NCBI GenBank assembly: GCA_026004655.1
Contig: BPJO01000001.1
Coordinates: 62,001 to 126,000 of the forward strand
Direction of reading: 5' to 3'
Length of the DNA stretch: 64,000 bases
Source: Phycisphaerae bacterium
GTDB lineage: Bacteria > Planctomycetota > Phycisphaerae > Tepidisphaerales > Tepidisphaeraceae
This document shows, in pieces, positions 6,996-15,576 of the stretch (within the stretch, counting starts at the first letter, position 1; each line of letters opens with the position of its first letter). The position numbers were made by a program, and so were the translations under genes. Below the pieces are notes generated by a model. It was not told where the DNA came from. It ran no database searches and saw only the letters and a program-made list of their open reading frames with translations.

Positions 6996-9632
6996 ATGAT
7001 CATCAAGCTGATGCTATCCAATCTGAAGTCGCGCTGGGTTCGAACCTTGCTGACGGTCCTGGCCATCGGGTTCTCGGTCGGGTTGGTGGTTGCGATGACC
7101 AGTGGATTCGCATCGATCCGGTCGGCGGCCGGGGTATACATGGATCGGTTCATGGGGGCGGTCGATGCCGAAATCGTTCGAACACACGACCCGGGCAAAG
7201 GAATTGACGAATCGGTGATCCGACAGTTACGAGCCGACCCGCGGGTTGCCAGAGTCATTCCCCGACTCGCTACCGATGTGCCGGTGAACCTGAACTCACA
7301 AGCCAACGATACGATCCCCGCCCGTGTGACACTCGTGGGAGTCGAACGAGAGACCGATTCTCTTCTTGACTGGATGAAAATGAATCGTGGCAGGTGGTTT
7401 ACCCCCGACGAAGCCTCAGCGGTCATTGACCAGGGTATGCACGAAAAATCAGGCTTGAATGTCGGTGAAAGGATTAAAGTTTCTGGCCCGAACGGTACGC
7501 TCGACCTGCCCATCACGGGGATCGTGCACCGACCGGGTCTGTTCGTGAACGTGATTCAAACCATCTATGTGCCCTTATCCGAGGCCCAGCGGTTTGTATA
7601 CGGTCCGACGGACAATCAAAAAGTGTCGGTGATCCGGATCCAGTTCGTTCCGGAGATCAACACCGATGCATGGTTCTCGGAGTGGAACGACCGTCTTTCC
7701 GGGATAGACCCCCTTCTGAAACTGAAATCGACCCGCCAGACTCGGGCACAGATCGACGCCAATTTTCGGTCGTTACGACTGCTCGGAGGTTTAGGTGGCG
7801 CGGTGGCGATGTTGTCAGCGACGTTCATCATGTTTTCGACGTTGTCGATGGGTGTAACCGAACGCCAGCGCATACTCGCGATGTTGCGAGCTATCGGTAT
7901 GACCCGTGGGCAGGTCATCCGGTTTGTTTTGGGGGAAGGATTGTGCCTGGGGATTCTCGGGACGATCCTGGGGATAAGTGTAGGATTCGGACTGGCTTGT
8001 GGGGTGATCTATCTGCTGCGTCCGATCGCGGTGTTGCCCGTGGTGTTGGACGGATGGGGGGTATTGCTGGGGGCGGGCGAGGCGTTGCTGGCATCAGTGG
8101 TTGCGGGACTGATCCCTGCCTGGCAGGCATCCCGGGTGGATCCGTTGGAAGCAATGTCACCCTTGGCAAAACTACGATCCGAGGGATTTCCGGTCCGGGC
8201 GACTTTGGCGGGGCTTTTACTGGTCCTGCTGGACCCGTTGATCCTGTTTTTCCCGTTCAGTCATCCATTGGAACGCGAAATCCGATTTTACGGTCATTTC
8301 ACGATCGGTTTACCGACGTTGATGATCGGATTTTTTCTATTGGCGCCTGCATTGGTCTACGGACTGACGCAGACGCTCGGTCGGGGACTTGCGAGAATGT
8401 TCGCAGTTCCTTTCGCGGTGGTCAGGCAACAAGTTTCGGGGGGAATCTGGCGATCCGCAGGGACATGTGCAGCCCTGATGGTCGGACTGGCGGTTCTCGT
8501 GGTGATGCAAACCCAGGGGAACTCTTCCTTGAACAGTTGGAAGCTTCCGACCCGTTTTCCGGACATCTTTATCTATACCCGTTCTTTTTCGGGTTTGAGT
8601 CCTCAAGCCCAAACCCAAATCCGTTCATCCCCTCTCCTGGTGGAACAAGACGTCATGTCGATCGGAACGTTTTCTCCGGAAGTCGGACCCGGGATCATGG
8701 GCTTGTTGGGCACCCGTCTTCCGGGGGCAACCATGTTTGTGGCGGTCGAACCGGATAAGGCATTTCGTTTGATGGAGCTGGATTTCCGAGAAGGAAATGC
8801 CCAAGAGGCGACCCGGTTGCTCCAGTCCGGACGACATGTCGTAGTAACCGAGGAGTTCAGACGCCTGCGAAATCTTGGTGTCGGCGACAAGCTGACACTG
8901 AAAAGTCGTTTATACGGTCCGATCGAGTATACCATCGCCGGGGTGGTTTGGTCGCCGGGAATCGATGTCATGGTCAATTCGTTCGATTTTTCCCAACAGT
9001 TTGAACAGCAAAGTGCGGCTTGTGTATTCGGATCTCTGGAAGACGCCAAAAACGATTTCGGCGTCGATCATGTTTATCTGATGTGCGCCAATTTTCGTAA
9101 GTCCGGAGTTGACAAGCAGTTACTCATGCAGCAGCTCCGAGAATCGGTCCAAGACCCGTCCATCCAGGTCGCCGACGTCAGGCATTTGAAAGACGCGATT
9201 CAAAGAGGATTGCGTCGATTATTGGACATTGCTAGCACGATCGCTTGGGGCGCCATCGCGGTTGCAGGACTTGGAGTCATTAACACCATTGTGGCTTCGA
9301 TACGAACCCGGAGCTGGCAGTTCGGTGTTCTTCGATCGATCGGACTGACCCGAACCGGACTGATCCGGATCATCCTCTGCGAAGCGGTTCTGCTTGGCAC
9401 AATCGGTGCAGGATTGGGTGTCGTCTGCGGGATGACCCTGACATTGAATGGACGACGACTTTTAGACCTAACCATTGGACACCATCCACCCTTGGATATT
9501 CCTTGGACGATCGTGGGAATAGGAACCAGTGTGGTCATCGGGATCAGTTTGTTTGCTTCGATTATTCCTGCGATTCAGGCAGGTCGAACCGAACCTTTAC
9601 ACTTGTTACGGATGGGGAGAACTTCCACATGA
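6996..9632 (+). CDS. FtsX/MacB-type ABC transporter permease, duplicated (two FtsX domains)
   Basis: The 878-residue protein begins MIIKLMLSNLKSRWVRTLLTVLAIGFSVGL, a typical first helix, followed by a large periplasmic MacB-like core domain. A first FtsX triple-helix domain (LGGAVAMLSATFIMFSTL, then ERQRILAMLRAIGMTRGQV) lies near residues 255-375. After two more helices a second periplasmic domain leads to another FtsX domain (GAIAVAGLGVINTIVASIRTRSWQFGVLRSIGLTR). This is the ten-helix architecture seen in lipoprotein-release or exporter-associated permeases. GAGG precedes the ATG. No ATPase gene is adjacent, so the nucleotide-binding partner must lie elsewhere. The 3' end overlaps the opposite-strand DUF58 gene by 27 bases. 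Confidence 0.9.
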   Translation: MIIKLMLSNLKSRWVRTLLTVLAIGFSVGLVVAMTSGFASIRSAAGVYMDRFMGAVDAEIVRTHDPGKGIDESVIRQLRADPRVARVIPRLATDVPVNLNSQANDTIPARVTLVGVERETDSLLDWMKMNRGRWFTPDEASAVIDQGMHEKSGLNVGERIKVSGPNGTLDLPITGIVHRPGLFVNVIQTIYVPLSEAQRFVYGPTDNQKVSVIRIQFVPEINTDAWFSEWNDRLSGIDPLLKLKSTRQTRAQIDANFRSLRLLGGLGGAVAMLSATFIMFSTLSMGVTERQRILAMLRAIGMTRGQVIRFVLGEGLCLGILGTILGISVGFGLACGVIYLLRPIAVLPVVLDGWGVLLGAGEALLASVVAGLIPAWQASRVDPLEAMSPLAKLRSEGFPVRATLAGLLLVLLDPLILFFPFSHPLEREIRFYGHFTIGLPTLMIGFFLLAPALVYGLTQTLGRGLARMFAVPFAVVRQQVSGGIWRSAGTCAALMVGLAVLVVMQTQGNSSLNSWKLPTRFPDIFIYTRSFSGLSPQAQTQIRSSPLLVEQDVMSIGTFSPEVGPGIMGLLGTRLPGATMFVAVEPDKAFRLMELDFREGNAQEATRLLQSGRHVVVTEEFRRLRNLGVGDKLTLKSRLYGPIEYTIAGVVWSPGIDVMVNSFDFSQQFEQQSAACVFGSLEDAKNDFGVDHVYLMCANFRKSGVDKQLLMQQLRESVQDPSIQVADVRHLKDAIQRGLRRLLDIASTIAWGAIAVAGLGVINTIVASIRTRSWQFGVLRSIGLTRTGLIRIILCEAVLLGTIGAGLGVVCGMTLTLNGRRLLDLTIGHHPPLDIPWTIVGIGTSVVIGISLFASIIPAIQAGRTEPLHLLRMGRTST

Positions 9633-10532
9633 CAAGCCACTTTTCGACTGACCGTCTGACAAAGTTGATCGATAAACCAGACGTTGAACCGCCTGAATCA
9701 GAGGCAAATCGACGCGACAAGTCAATAAATCAGCACGAAACCGAGCCGAAAGTTCCTTTAACTGCCTTTGATGCGTCTTGAATCGGTCCAAATAGGTTTG
9801 ACGCACCAGCGGACCTTCTACCAATCTTGCTTTTTCCCCTTCCAAACCGACAAACCTCAACCAGGACCGAAACGGGAAGGATTCTTCATCCGGATGCAAC
9901 ACCCGAACCAACACGATCTCATGTCGGTCATGATTCAAACGGGCTAACCCTTGTCTCATCCGATCCGGAGGTATGAAAAAGTCTGAAACGACCACGACCA
10001 AGGATCGTTTCCCCATCCGATCGCTCACCCGAAGGATGGTCTGGTCCAACACCGTCGGACCCTGAGGACGGGCTTGATCCAGCAGGTCTACGATCCGGGA
10101 AAGTTGACCGGGAACGCTCGACGGAGCCAAAAAAACATCCCGTGATGCCGATGCCACCACCAACCCGGCTGATTCGGTCTGGGATAACATCAAATAACTC
10201 AACCCTGCCAACAACCGCTTAGCGTATTCCCATTTGGACGGTTTTCCGTACCCCATCGACCCACTAGCGTCCAGGAACAGGGTTGCCTTGAGGTTGGTTT
10301 CCTCGTCATATTCTTTGACAAAAACACGATCGGAACGTGCTAAAACCCGCCAGTCGATCCGTCGGGGGTCATCCCCGGGAACATATACCCGGTGTTGGCG
10401 AAACTCCACACTCGCGCCTTTGATCGGGCTACGATGCAGACCCGTGGTTGTGCCTTCGACCACCCGACGAGCGCTGATCGCCAGGTGATCCAACGCTTCG
10501 ACATATCCCGGGTCCAACAAACGACTTAGCAC
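9606..10532 (-). CDS. DUF58 / vWA-like domain protein
   Basis: This 308-residue protein carries the DUF58 core: GASVEFRQHRVYVPGDDPRRIDWRVLARSDRVFVKEYDEE, directly followed by a von Willebrand A-type metal site (TLFLDASGSMGYG). DUF58 proteins are normally encoded with MoxR AAA+ ATPases and membrane vWA proteins and are thought to help assemble or regulate envelope complexes. Here no MoxR gene is present; the only partner is the membrane-anchored pseudokinase gene, which ends 3 bases upstream. The start is a GTG at 10532, with AGGTGA upstream. The C-terminal 27 bases overlap the convergent permease gene. Confidence 0.88.
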   Translation of the reverse strand: MLSRLLDPGYVEALDHLAISARRVVEGTTTGLHRSPIKGASVEFRQHRVYVPGDDPRRIDWRVLARSDRVFVKEYDEETNLKATLFLDASGSMGYGKPSKWEYAKRLLAGLSYLMLSQTESAGLVVASASRDVFLAPSSVPGQLSRIVDLLDQARPQGPTVLDQTILRVSDRMGKRSLVVVVSDFFIPPDRMRQGLARLNHDRHEIVLVRVLHPDEESFPFRSWLRFVGLEGEKARLVEGPLVRQTYLDRFKTHQRQLKELSARFRADLLTCRVDLPLIQAVQRLVYRSTLSDGQSKSGLSCGSSPHP

Positions 10533-10535
10533 GAT

Positions 10536-11147
10536 TCACCTGTGATATGCGTACCAGATTCCCCCGACCAAGACCATGAACCCGATTCCGATCCAGATCC
10601 CTATTGTCCTGATCATCCATGCTCGGGAACGTTTGTCTTCCAAGCGCCATCTATCCGAGACAGAAGATTCGGTCGAACTCACCCGATCCGGGTACATTTT
10701 CGCCAGCGCTTGCCAGTCTACCTGAGGATCATCATAAAGAAATGGACTCGGATCGACCAGTTTAATGGTGTTGTCTTCCTGTACGATCACATTCGTCGGT
10801 TTCAGGGACCCATGTACCAAACCGTGTTGGTGTAATTGGGATACCGCGTGACAAACGGCTTCAAACGCCCGATTCCGTTCCAGAGGGTTCAGCAAATCCA
10901 GTGATGTTCCGGGGACATACTCCCTGACCAGAACTACCCCGAGGTCATTTCTGAGCACCCCGATCAGGTTGACCATTGAATTGGCCGGGACCTCGCGCAA
11001 TTTTTGCAACCGGGTTCGAATACTCGGGTGAAGTTGCCCTTTTTGACAACAATCCTCTGAAAGTCGCTTATAAACGACCATTTGGCCGGTCTCATCCACC
11101 GATTTCCATGTAACACCGGGGGTCAATTGCATGAATTGACTAGACAT
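10536..11147 (-). CDS. Membrane-anchored pseudokinase (protein kinase-like fold)
   Basis: The 203-residue protein has a compact kinase-like domain followed by one C-terminal membrane helix (IGIWIGIGFMVLVGGIWYA, ~residues 178-197). MVVYKRL holds a candidate ATP-site Lys, and LVREYVPGTSLDLL resembles the hinge. The catalytic loop reads HGSLKPTNVIV, in which the HRD aspartate is replaced by Ser, although the following Lys and Asn are kept. The DFG motif is LVDPS. I infer a catalytically impaired kinase used as a binding or sensor module facing the cytoplasm. It is the first gene of a pair with DUF58; AAGGA precedes its ATG, and a perfect palindrome sits over its likely promoter. Confidence 0.75.
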   Translation of the reverse strand: MSSQFMQLTPGVTWKSVDETGQMVVYKRLSEDCCQKGQLHPSIRTRLQKLREVPANSMVNLIGVLRNDLGVVLVREYVPGTSLDLLNPLERNRAFEAVCHAVSQLHQHGLVHGSLKPTNVIVQEDNTIKLVDPSPFLYDDPQVDWQALAKMYPDRVSSTESSVSDRWRLEDKRSRAWMIRTIGIWIGIGFMVLVGGIWYAYHR

Positions 11148-11159
11148 ACTTCCTTTTAA

Positions 11160-11181
11160 AACCTACCTTTATAGGTAGGTT
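11160..11181 (-). promoter_or_regulatory. Perfect palindrome over the -10 of the pseudokinase-DUF58 promoter (candidate operator)
   Basis: Seen directly: AACCTACCT-TTAT-AGGTAGGTT, nine-base arms around a four-base centre, 13 bases upstream of the pseudokinase ATG. On the minus strand its centre reads TATAAA, a good -10 hexamer; the -35 is weak (TGTGCA with a 16-base spacer). A repressor bound here would block the promoter. The alternative is a hairpin in the 5' untranslated RNA. The regulator is not identifiable. Confidence 0.5.
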
Positions 11182-11225
11182 GTGTTGAATGCACAGTCGT
11201 TAAACGGGCAGCTTGCATTGGCTAC

Positions 11226-11254
11226 TTGATTTTTATCGAAAAAAGGTCTAATCT
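11226..11254 (+). promoter_or_regulatory. Sigma-70-type promoter ahead of candidate small RNA
   Basis: TTGATT (11226-11231) and TAATCT (11249-11254) are separated by exactly 17 bases, which predicts a transcript start near 11261. The predicted RNA runs into a strong hairpin-plus-T-run terminator at 11334-11402, so promoter and terminator bracket about 140 bases without an ORF. Confidence 0.55.
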
Positions 11255-11260
11255 GCGAAA

Positions 11261-11402
11261 AATTACAGCGGTCCACTTTTTGGACCTCTCATCGACCAGA
11301 CAGCCAGGCAGTGTCTGGTGGATCTTCAAAATTCCACACGGTTGCTAGCGGACCGGTGCGCCCTCCCCGACCAACGCACCCCCCTTCGACCGTGTGGTTT
11401 TT
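11261..11402 (+). ncRNA. Candidate structured small RNA (or terminated leader) upstream of murE
   Basis: The ~390-base gap before murE holds no credible ORF but has three stem-loops in a row on the plus strand. They are GGTCCA/TGGACC (11270-11275 with 11281-11286), ACCAGACA/TGTCTGGT (11295-11302 with 11312-11319), and a closing stem CCACACGGT/ACCGTGTGG (11334-11342 with 11389-11397) enclosing an inner GGTGCG/CGCACC hairpin. Six T's follow the last stem. A sigma-70-like promoter sits just upstream. I do not recognise it as SRP RNA, 6S, tmRNA or a named riboswitch. It may be an independent sRNA or an attenuated leader of the murE operon. Confidence 0.5.
11334..11402 (+). terminator. Rho-independent terminator of the candidate small RNA
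   Basis: A nine-base-pair stem (CCACACGGT with ACCGTGTGG) containing a nested six-base-pair hairpin is followed immediately by TTTTTT at 11398-11403. It ends transcription about 140 bases before the murE start, so murE either has a further promoter or depends on readthrough. Confidence 0.65.
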
Positions 11403-11540
11403 TATGCTGATGGACCCCGTTCACATTTCACTACGATTTTGTTGCTCTCTACCGGGTCGATGTGATACGTTGAATGTACTGAATCGTTTGACAGATCCGT
11501 TCGGTGCACCGCACTTGGATTTGGAACAAGGAGGTTCCTC

Positions 11541-13010
11541 ATGCGGCTACACGCGTTGCTTCGATTCCTCGATCCTTTGCCCGACCTATCCTCGATTCCG
11601 GACTGCCCCGTTTTTGGAATCCGTGAAGATTCTCGATTGATCCGTCCGGGCGAACTTTTCGTTGCCAGACCGGGAACCCGTTGCGATGGAAGCCAATTCG
11701 CCCGGGATGCCCAGCAGAGAGGCGCCGTCGCGATTGTCACTCAGACACCGATTCCCCAGGTCGATCTTCCTCAAGTCCTTGTCCCCAATGCCGCTCAAGC
11801 GGCTTCGGTTTTGGCCCATGCGTTCTACAGAAACCCTTCCCATCTCCTTCGTGTGGTAGGGGTTACCGGAACCAACGGTAAAACCACCGTCACGTTTCTG
11901 ATCCGTCATATCCTCCAATCCGTGGGTCAGAAATGTGGTCTGATCGGGACGGTTGAAGTCGATGACGGGGTTCGTCGGATTGAATCGAACATGACCACTC
12001 CCGGAGCCGTCGAACTGGCCGAACTCTTAGCCACCATGAAGCAGAATCATTGTCGTGCTTGCGCGATCGAAACATCCAGTCACGCGTTGGATCAATATCG
12101 TGTCTGGGGAATCCGGTATTCTGCTGCCGGGTTCACCAATTTGACCGGAGATCATCTGGATTACCATAAAACGTTCGAAAATTACGCTTCGGCCAAGGCG
12201 CGATTGTTTGAACAACTTCCCCCGGACGCGGTCGCCGCGGTGAACGTGGATGATCCTTCGCACCTGAGAATGATCCGGGATTGTCAAGCCCGTGTCGTCA
12301 CCTTCGGGATCAAACAACAGGCCGACTACCGCGCGGTCGATCCTATGGTGACGATGCACGGCACGACATTTATTTTGCACGCCCCGGACGGGAAAACCGA
12401 GATTTCAATAAAACTGATCGGTCGTCACAATATCGAAAATGCCTTGTGCGCCATCGCGATTTGCTGTGAACAATTCGGTCTGTCGATCCACCAGGTCGCC
12501 ACCGCCCTTCGCCGAGCGATCGGAGCCCCCGGACGGTTGCAACCGGTTTCCCTCGGACAACCTTTTGCTGTGCTGGTCGATTATGCCCACACGGACGACG
12601 CGCTACAAAACGTTCTAAGTGCACTTAAACCATTGAGAAAAAATAAGTTACGTGTGGTTTTCGGGTGTGGCGGCGACCGAGATCGTACCAAACGTCCGCG
12701 CATGGCACGGGTGTGCGAACAGCTAGCCGACGTGATTTATGTCACTTCCGACAATCCTCGGACCGAAAACCCTCAGACCATTCTCTCTGAAATCGTGTCC
12801 GGATTTTCGATCGGAAACACCAAACCGATCTTTGTCCAACCGGACCGACGACGAGCCATCGAACAAGCCATCTCCGATGCGGTTTCAGGTGATATTGTCC
12901 TGATTGCAGGAAAAGGACACGAAAATTACCAGATCATCGGCTCGACCAAGCATCCTTTTGACGACGTCGAAGAAGCCACCCGTGCCCTGATGCTCAGCCG
13001 ACGTATTTGA
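11541..13010 (+). CDS. murE: UDP-N-acetylmuramoyl-tripeptide synthetase (meso-DAP type)
   Basis: The 489-residue protein is a full-length Mur ligase. It has the N-terminal UDP-binding region (REDSRLIRPGELFVA), the ATP loop VTGTNGKTTVTF, the MurE substrate motif TTPGAVELAELL, IETSSHALDQYR, the GDHLDYHKTFENYASAK segment with the Lys that is normally carbamylated, and VFGCGGDRDRTKRP. Near residue 400 it reads TSDNPRTEN; the DNPR tetrapeptide is the recognised determinant for meso-diaminopimelate over lysine. It acts in the cytoplasm, adding residue three of the peptidoglycan stem. AAGGAGG lies six bases before the ATG. It heads a murE-murF-mraY operon. Confidence 0.96.
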   Translation: MRLHALLRFLDPLPDLSSIPDCPVFGIREDSRLIRPGELFVARPGTRCDGSQFARDAQQRGAVAIVTQTPIPQVDLPQVLVPNAAQAASVLAHAFYRNPSHLLRVVGVTGTNGKTTVTFLIRHILQSVGQKCGLIGTVEVDDGVRRIESNMTTPGAVELAELLATMKQNHCRACAIETSSHALDQYRVWGIRYSAAGFTNLTGDHLDYHKTFENYASAKARLFEQLPPDAVAAVNVDDPSHLRMIRDCQARVVTFGIKQQADYRAVDPMVTMHGTTFILHAPDGKTEISIKLIGRHNIENALCAIAICCEQFGLSIHQVATALRRAIGAPGRLQPVSLGQPFAVLVDYAHTDDALQNVLSALKPLRKNKLRVVFGCGGDRDRTKRPRMARVCEQLADVIYVTSDNPRTENPQTILSEIVSGFSIGNTKPIFVQPDRRRAIEQAISDAVSGDIVLIAGKGHENYQIIGSTKHPFDDVEEATRALMLSRRI

Positions 13011-13016
13011 TCGACC

Positions 13017-14354
13017 ATGATTCCACTGACCGCGCACCAAATCCTCCAAGCCGTTCACGGTACCCTTATCACGGGAAATCTTTCCACAGGCATCACGACG
13101 ATCTGTACCGACTCCCGAGCAATGAAATCCCAGAGTCTGTTCATCGCGTTGCAGGGCCAAAACCATGACGCCCATAAGAATCTCCCCCAAGCCGTGGAAG
13201 CAGGGGCCAAAGTCCTCTTGGTGCATCAAGACATCGACCCGACCCCCTGGTCCCATCTCCCCCCTTCCGAACTGACAATCATTCACGTGCCTGATACACG
13301 ATCAGCAATGGGCCAACTCGCCCGTTTCGTACGAAATCAGTTGACCCGAACACAGGTCATTGCGGTAGGAGGCAGTAACGGCAAGACCGGCACGAAACAC
13401 CTAATTCACAGTGTCCTTAAAACACGACGACGCGGGTCGATGTCCCCTAAAAGCTTTAATAACGACATCGGGGTGCCTTTGACTTTGTTTGAAGTCCAAC
13501 CGGAAGACGATTATGTCGTTGTGGAAATCGGAACGAATCATCCGGGCGAAGTCCGGCACTTGTCCGAGCTCTGCCAACCCGATCTGGCAGTCATTACCAG
13601 CATCGGGGAAGAACACTTGGAGTTTTTTCACGACCTCAACGGAGTTCGACAGGAAAATGCCCAGATCACCCACGGGCTCCGACCCGGAGGCACGGTCTGG
13701 ATCCCCGGAGACGATCTGGCGCTGCGGGGCATGTTGCCACAAGCCCGTACATTCGGCTTGAATGATTGCGAATACACGGCTGATGACATTCAAACCGGAT
13801 TGGACGGCACCCGTTTCACCCTGAATGGCATGCCTTTTGAATTACCTCAGATCGGTCGCCATCACGCGATAAACGCACTCCCGGCGATCGCGATCGGGCG
13901 CCAAATGGGCTTGGACGATGATTCGATCCGGGAGGGTTTGGCAAGATCTACTTCCCCGGAAATGCGCATGCAGAAACGGGTGATCGGACCGGTGACCCTC
14001 ATCAACGACGCGTATAACGCCAACCCGACCTCCGTACGCGCCGCGCTGGAAACGCTGGCAGAGATCCCCTGGTCGGGACGAAAGGTGGTTGTCCTAGGAC
14101 AGATGCGTGAGCTGGGGAAGAACTCCGTGGATTTTCACCGTTCTTTGGGGAAATTGGCCCTGTCGATGGGGTTCGTATGTCATTTCGTGGGTGAGGATTA
14201 CAAGGAACAGGAGAACTGGTATCCCGATTCGGTCGAAGCCCGAGAAAAAATTCCGGGTCGGCTTGATGAGGGGGACTTGGTTTTGTTGAAAGGATCACGT
14301 GGGACACGTCTGGAATTGATCGAACAAGGCGTGATTCAGCGATATCAGGGGTAA
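13017..14354 (+). CDS. murF: UDP-N-acetylmuramoyl-tripeptide--D-alanyl-D-alanine ligase
   Basis: At 445 residues it has the normal MurF length and features: ICTDSRAMKSQSLFIALQGQNHDAH in the N-terminal domain, an ATP loop VGGSNGKTGTKH, VEIGTNHPGEVRHL, ITSIGEEHLEFF, GRHHAINALPAIAIG, and the MurF signature NDAYNANPTSVRAALE. The P-loop reads GKTG where most MurF proteins have GKTT. It adds D-Ala-D-Ala to the UDP-MurNAc tripeptide in the cytoplasm, completing the pentapeptide. It starts 6 bases after murE and stops 2 bases before mraY, so the three enzymes of consecutive steps are tightly coupled. Confidence 0.95.
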   Translation: MIPLTAHQILQAVHGTLITGNLSTGITTICTDSRAMKSQSLFIALQGQNHDAHKNLPQAVEAGAKVLLVHQDIDPTPWSHLPPSELTIIHVPDTRSAMGQLARFVRNQLTRTQVIAVGGSNGKTGTKHLIHSVLKTRRRGSMSPKSFNNDIGVPLTLFEVQPEDDYVVVEIGTNHPGEVRHLSELCQPDLAVITSIGEEHLEFFHDLNGVRQENAQITHGLRPGGTVWIPGDDLALRGMLPQARTFGLNDCEYTADDIQTGLDGTRFTLNGMPFELPQIGRHHAINALPAIAIGRQMGLDDDSIREGLARSTSPEMRMQKRVIGPVTLINDAYNANPTSVRAALETLAEIPWSGRKVVVLGQMRELGKNSVDFHRSLGKLALSMGFVCHFVGEDYKEQENWYPDSVEAREKIPGRLDEGDLVLLKGSRGTRLELIEQGVIQRYQG

Positions 14355-14356
14355 AA

Positions 14357-15505
14357 ATGCTTTATTGGTTGACCAGTCATTTCCAGTCGTTTCTGGAAAA
14401 CTCACCTTTCAGTTTTTTGCGTGTTTTTCACAAGTTTCTGACATTCCAGGCGATCGCTGCGGTGATCTTTTCGTTTTTGACGGTGATGTCGGCCGGTCCG
14501 TGGATGATCGGTTGGTTGAGACGACAGAAAATCGGGGACCATCCCAATTTCGATGAAGCCCAGATGAACGAACTGATGACCGGGAAACGGGGCACACCGA
14601 CCATGGGCGGGTTGTTGATCCTGACAGCGATCGCGTCAGCGGGATTGATCCTGGCGGACCTGAGTAATTTTTACGTCATCATGGCTTTAGTGACGTTGGT
14701 ATGGTTGGGAGCCGTTGGTGCGGTGGACGATTGGTTAAAGTTGACCGCAGCCCGTCGTGAAAAAGGTTCGCGTCAGGGACTGACAGGTCTGGAAAAATTG
14801 TTGTTTCAGATCGGTTTGGCACTGGTTCTTTGCTATTTTACGTGGAACTACGGACATCAGGTGCCTGCTGCCCGGGGGTTTTATGTTCCATTTTTACAGA
14901 CAGCGGTCTGGGAATGGAACTTTTACGGTTACGTGCTTTTTGGGACATTGGTTATTGTCGGTGCCAGCAATGCCGTCAACCTGACTGACGGTCTGGACGG
15001 TCTGGCAGCCGGTTGCATGACGTTGACAGCCTGTTCCTTCATCGTTCTGTCGATCATCGTCGGGGACATCGGGTTGTCTTCGACACTTTTGTTTCATCAC
15101 CTGCCTGCTGCCGGTCAAATGGCCGTATTCGCCGGGGCCATTCTGGGAGCGTGTCTGGGGTTTTTATGGTTCAACTGTAATCCCGCAAGGGTCTTCATGG
15201 GGGATACAGGGTCGCTGGCGTTGGGAGGACTGATCGGATACATCGCGATTGTCATCCGTCAGGAAGTCATGCTGCTGATCATCGGTGGAATCTTTGCAGC
15301 AGAGGCGCTGAGCGTGATGCTCCAGGTAGGATACTTTAAATACACCCGTAAACGTTACGGCGAAGGTCGAAGAATCTTTCTGATGAGTCCTCTTCATCAC
15401 CATTTCCAGAAAAAAGGCTGGACCGAAACCCAGGTGGTCGTGAGATTTTGGATCATCAGTGCCATGCTGACGACACTGGCGTTGGCGACGATTAAGCTAC
15501 GATAG
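14357..15505 (+). CDS. mraY: Phospho-N-acetylmuramoyl-pentapeptide transferase
   Basis: The 382-residue multi-pass membrane protein (about ten helices) transfers phospho-MurNAc-pentapeptide to undecaprenyl phosphate, making lipid I. MraY hallmarks are present: GKRGTPTMGGLLIL, the Asp pair GAVDDWLKL, NAVNLTDGLDGLAAG, FMGDTGSLALGG, and the histidine motif SPLHHHFQKKGW followed by the final helix. Its position straight after murF follows the order of the dcw cluster, but murD, ftsW, murG and the fts genes do not follow; two lipoprotein genes do. UppS, encoded at 30130, makes the lipid carrier precursor. Confidence 0.96.
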   Translation: MLYWLTSHFQSFLENSPFSFLRVFHKFLTFQAIAAVIFSFLTVMSAGPWMIGWLRRQKIGDHPNFDEAQMNELMTGKRGTPTMGGLLILTAIASAGLILADLSNFYVIMALVTLVWLGAVGAVDDWLKLTAARREKGSRQGLTGLEKLLFQIGLALVLCYFTWNYGHQVPAARGFYVPFLQTAVWEWNFYGYVLFGTLVIVGASNAVNLTDGLDGLAAGCMTLTACSFIVLSIIVGDIGLSSTLLFHHLPAAGQMAVFAGAILGACLGFLWFNCNPARVFMGDTGSLALGGLIGYIAIVIRQEVMLLIIGGIFAAEALSVMLQVGYFKYTRKRYGEGRRIFLMSPLHHHFQKKGWTETQVVVRFWIISAMLTTLALATIKLR

Positions 15506-15576
15506 AAAAGTGACGGGGGAGATCGGGCGTGTTAGACTTACACCAACGAGCAAGAAACACTCGTGGAGGTTTTCTG

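Noticed and set aside
7670-8758. 362-residue plus-strand open frame inside the permease gene
   Set aside because: A shifted frame of a well-supported permease; the translation is Gly/Arg-rich noise.
11261-11402. Possible SRP (4.5S) RNA, because CAGCCAGGCAG resembles part of the SRP apical region
   Set aside because: The required GGAA-type tetraloop and the surrounding conserved stem are missing; left as an unassigned candidate RNA.
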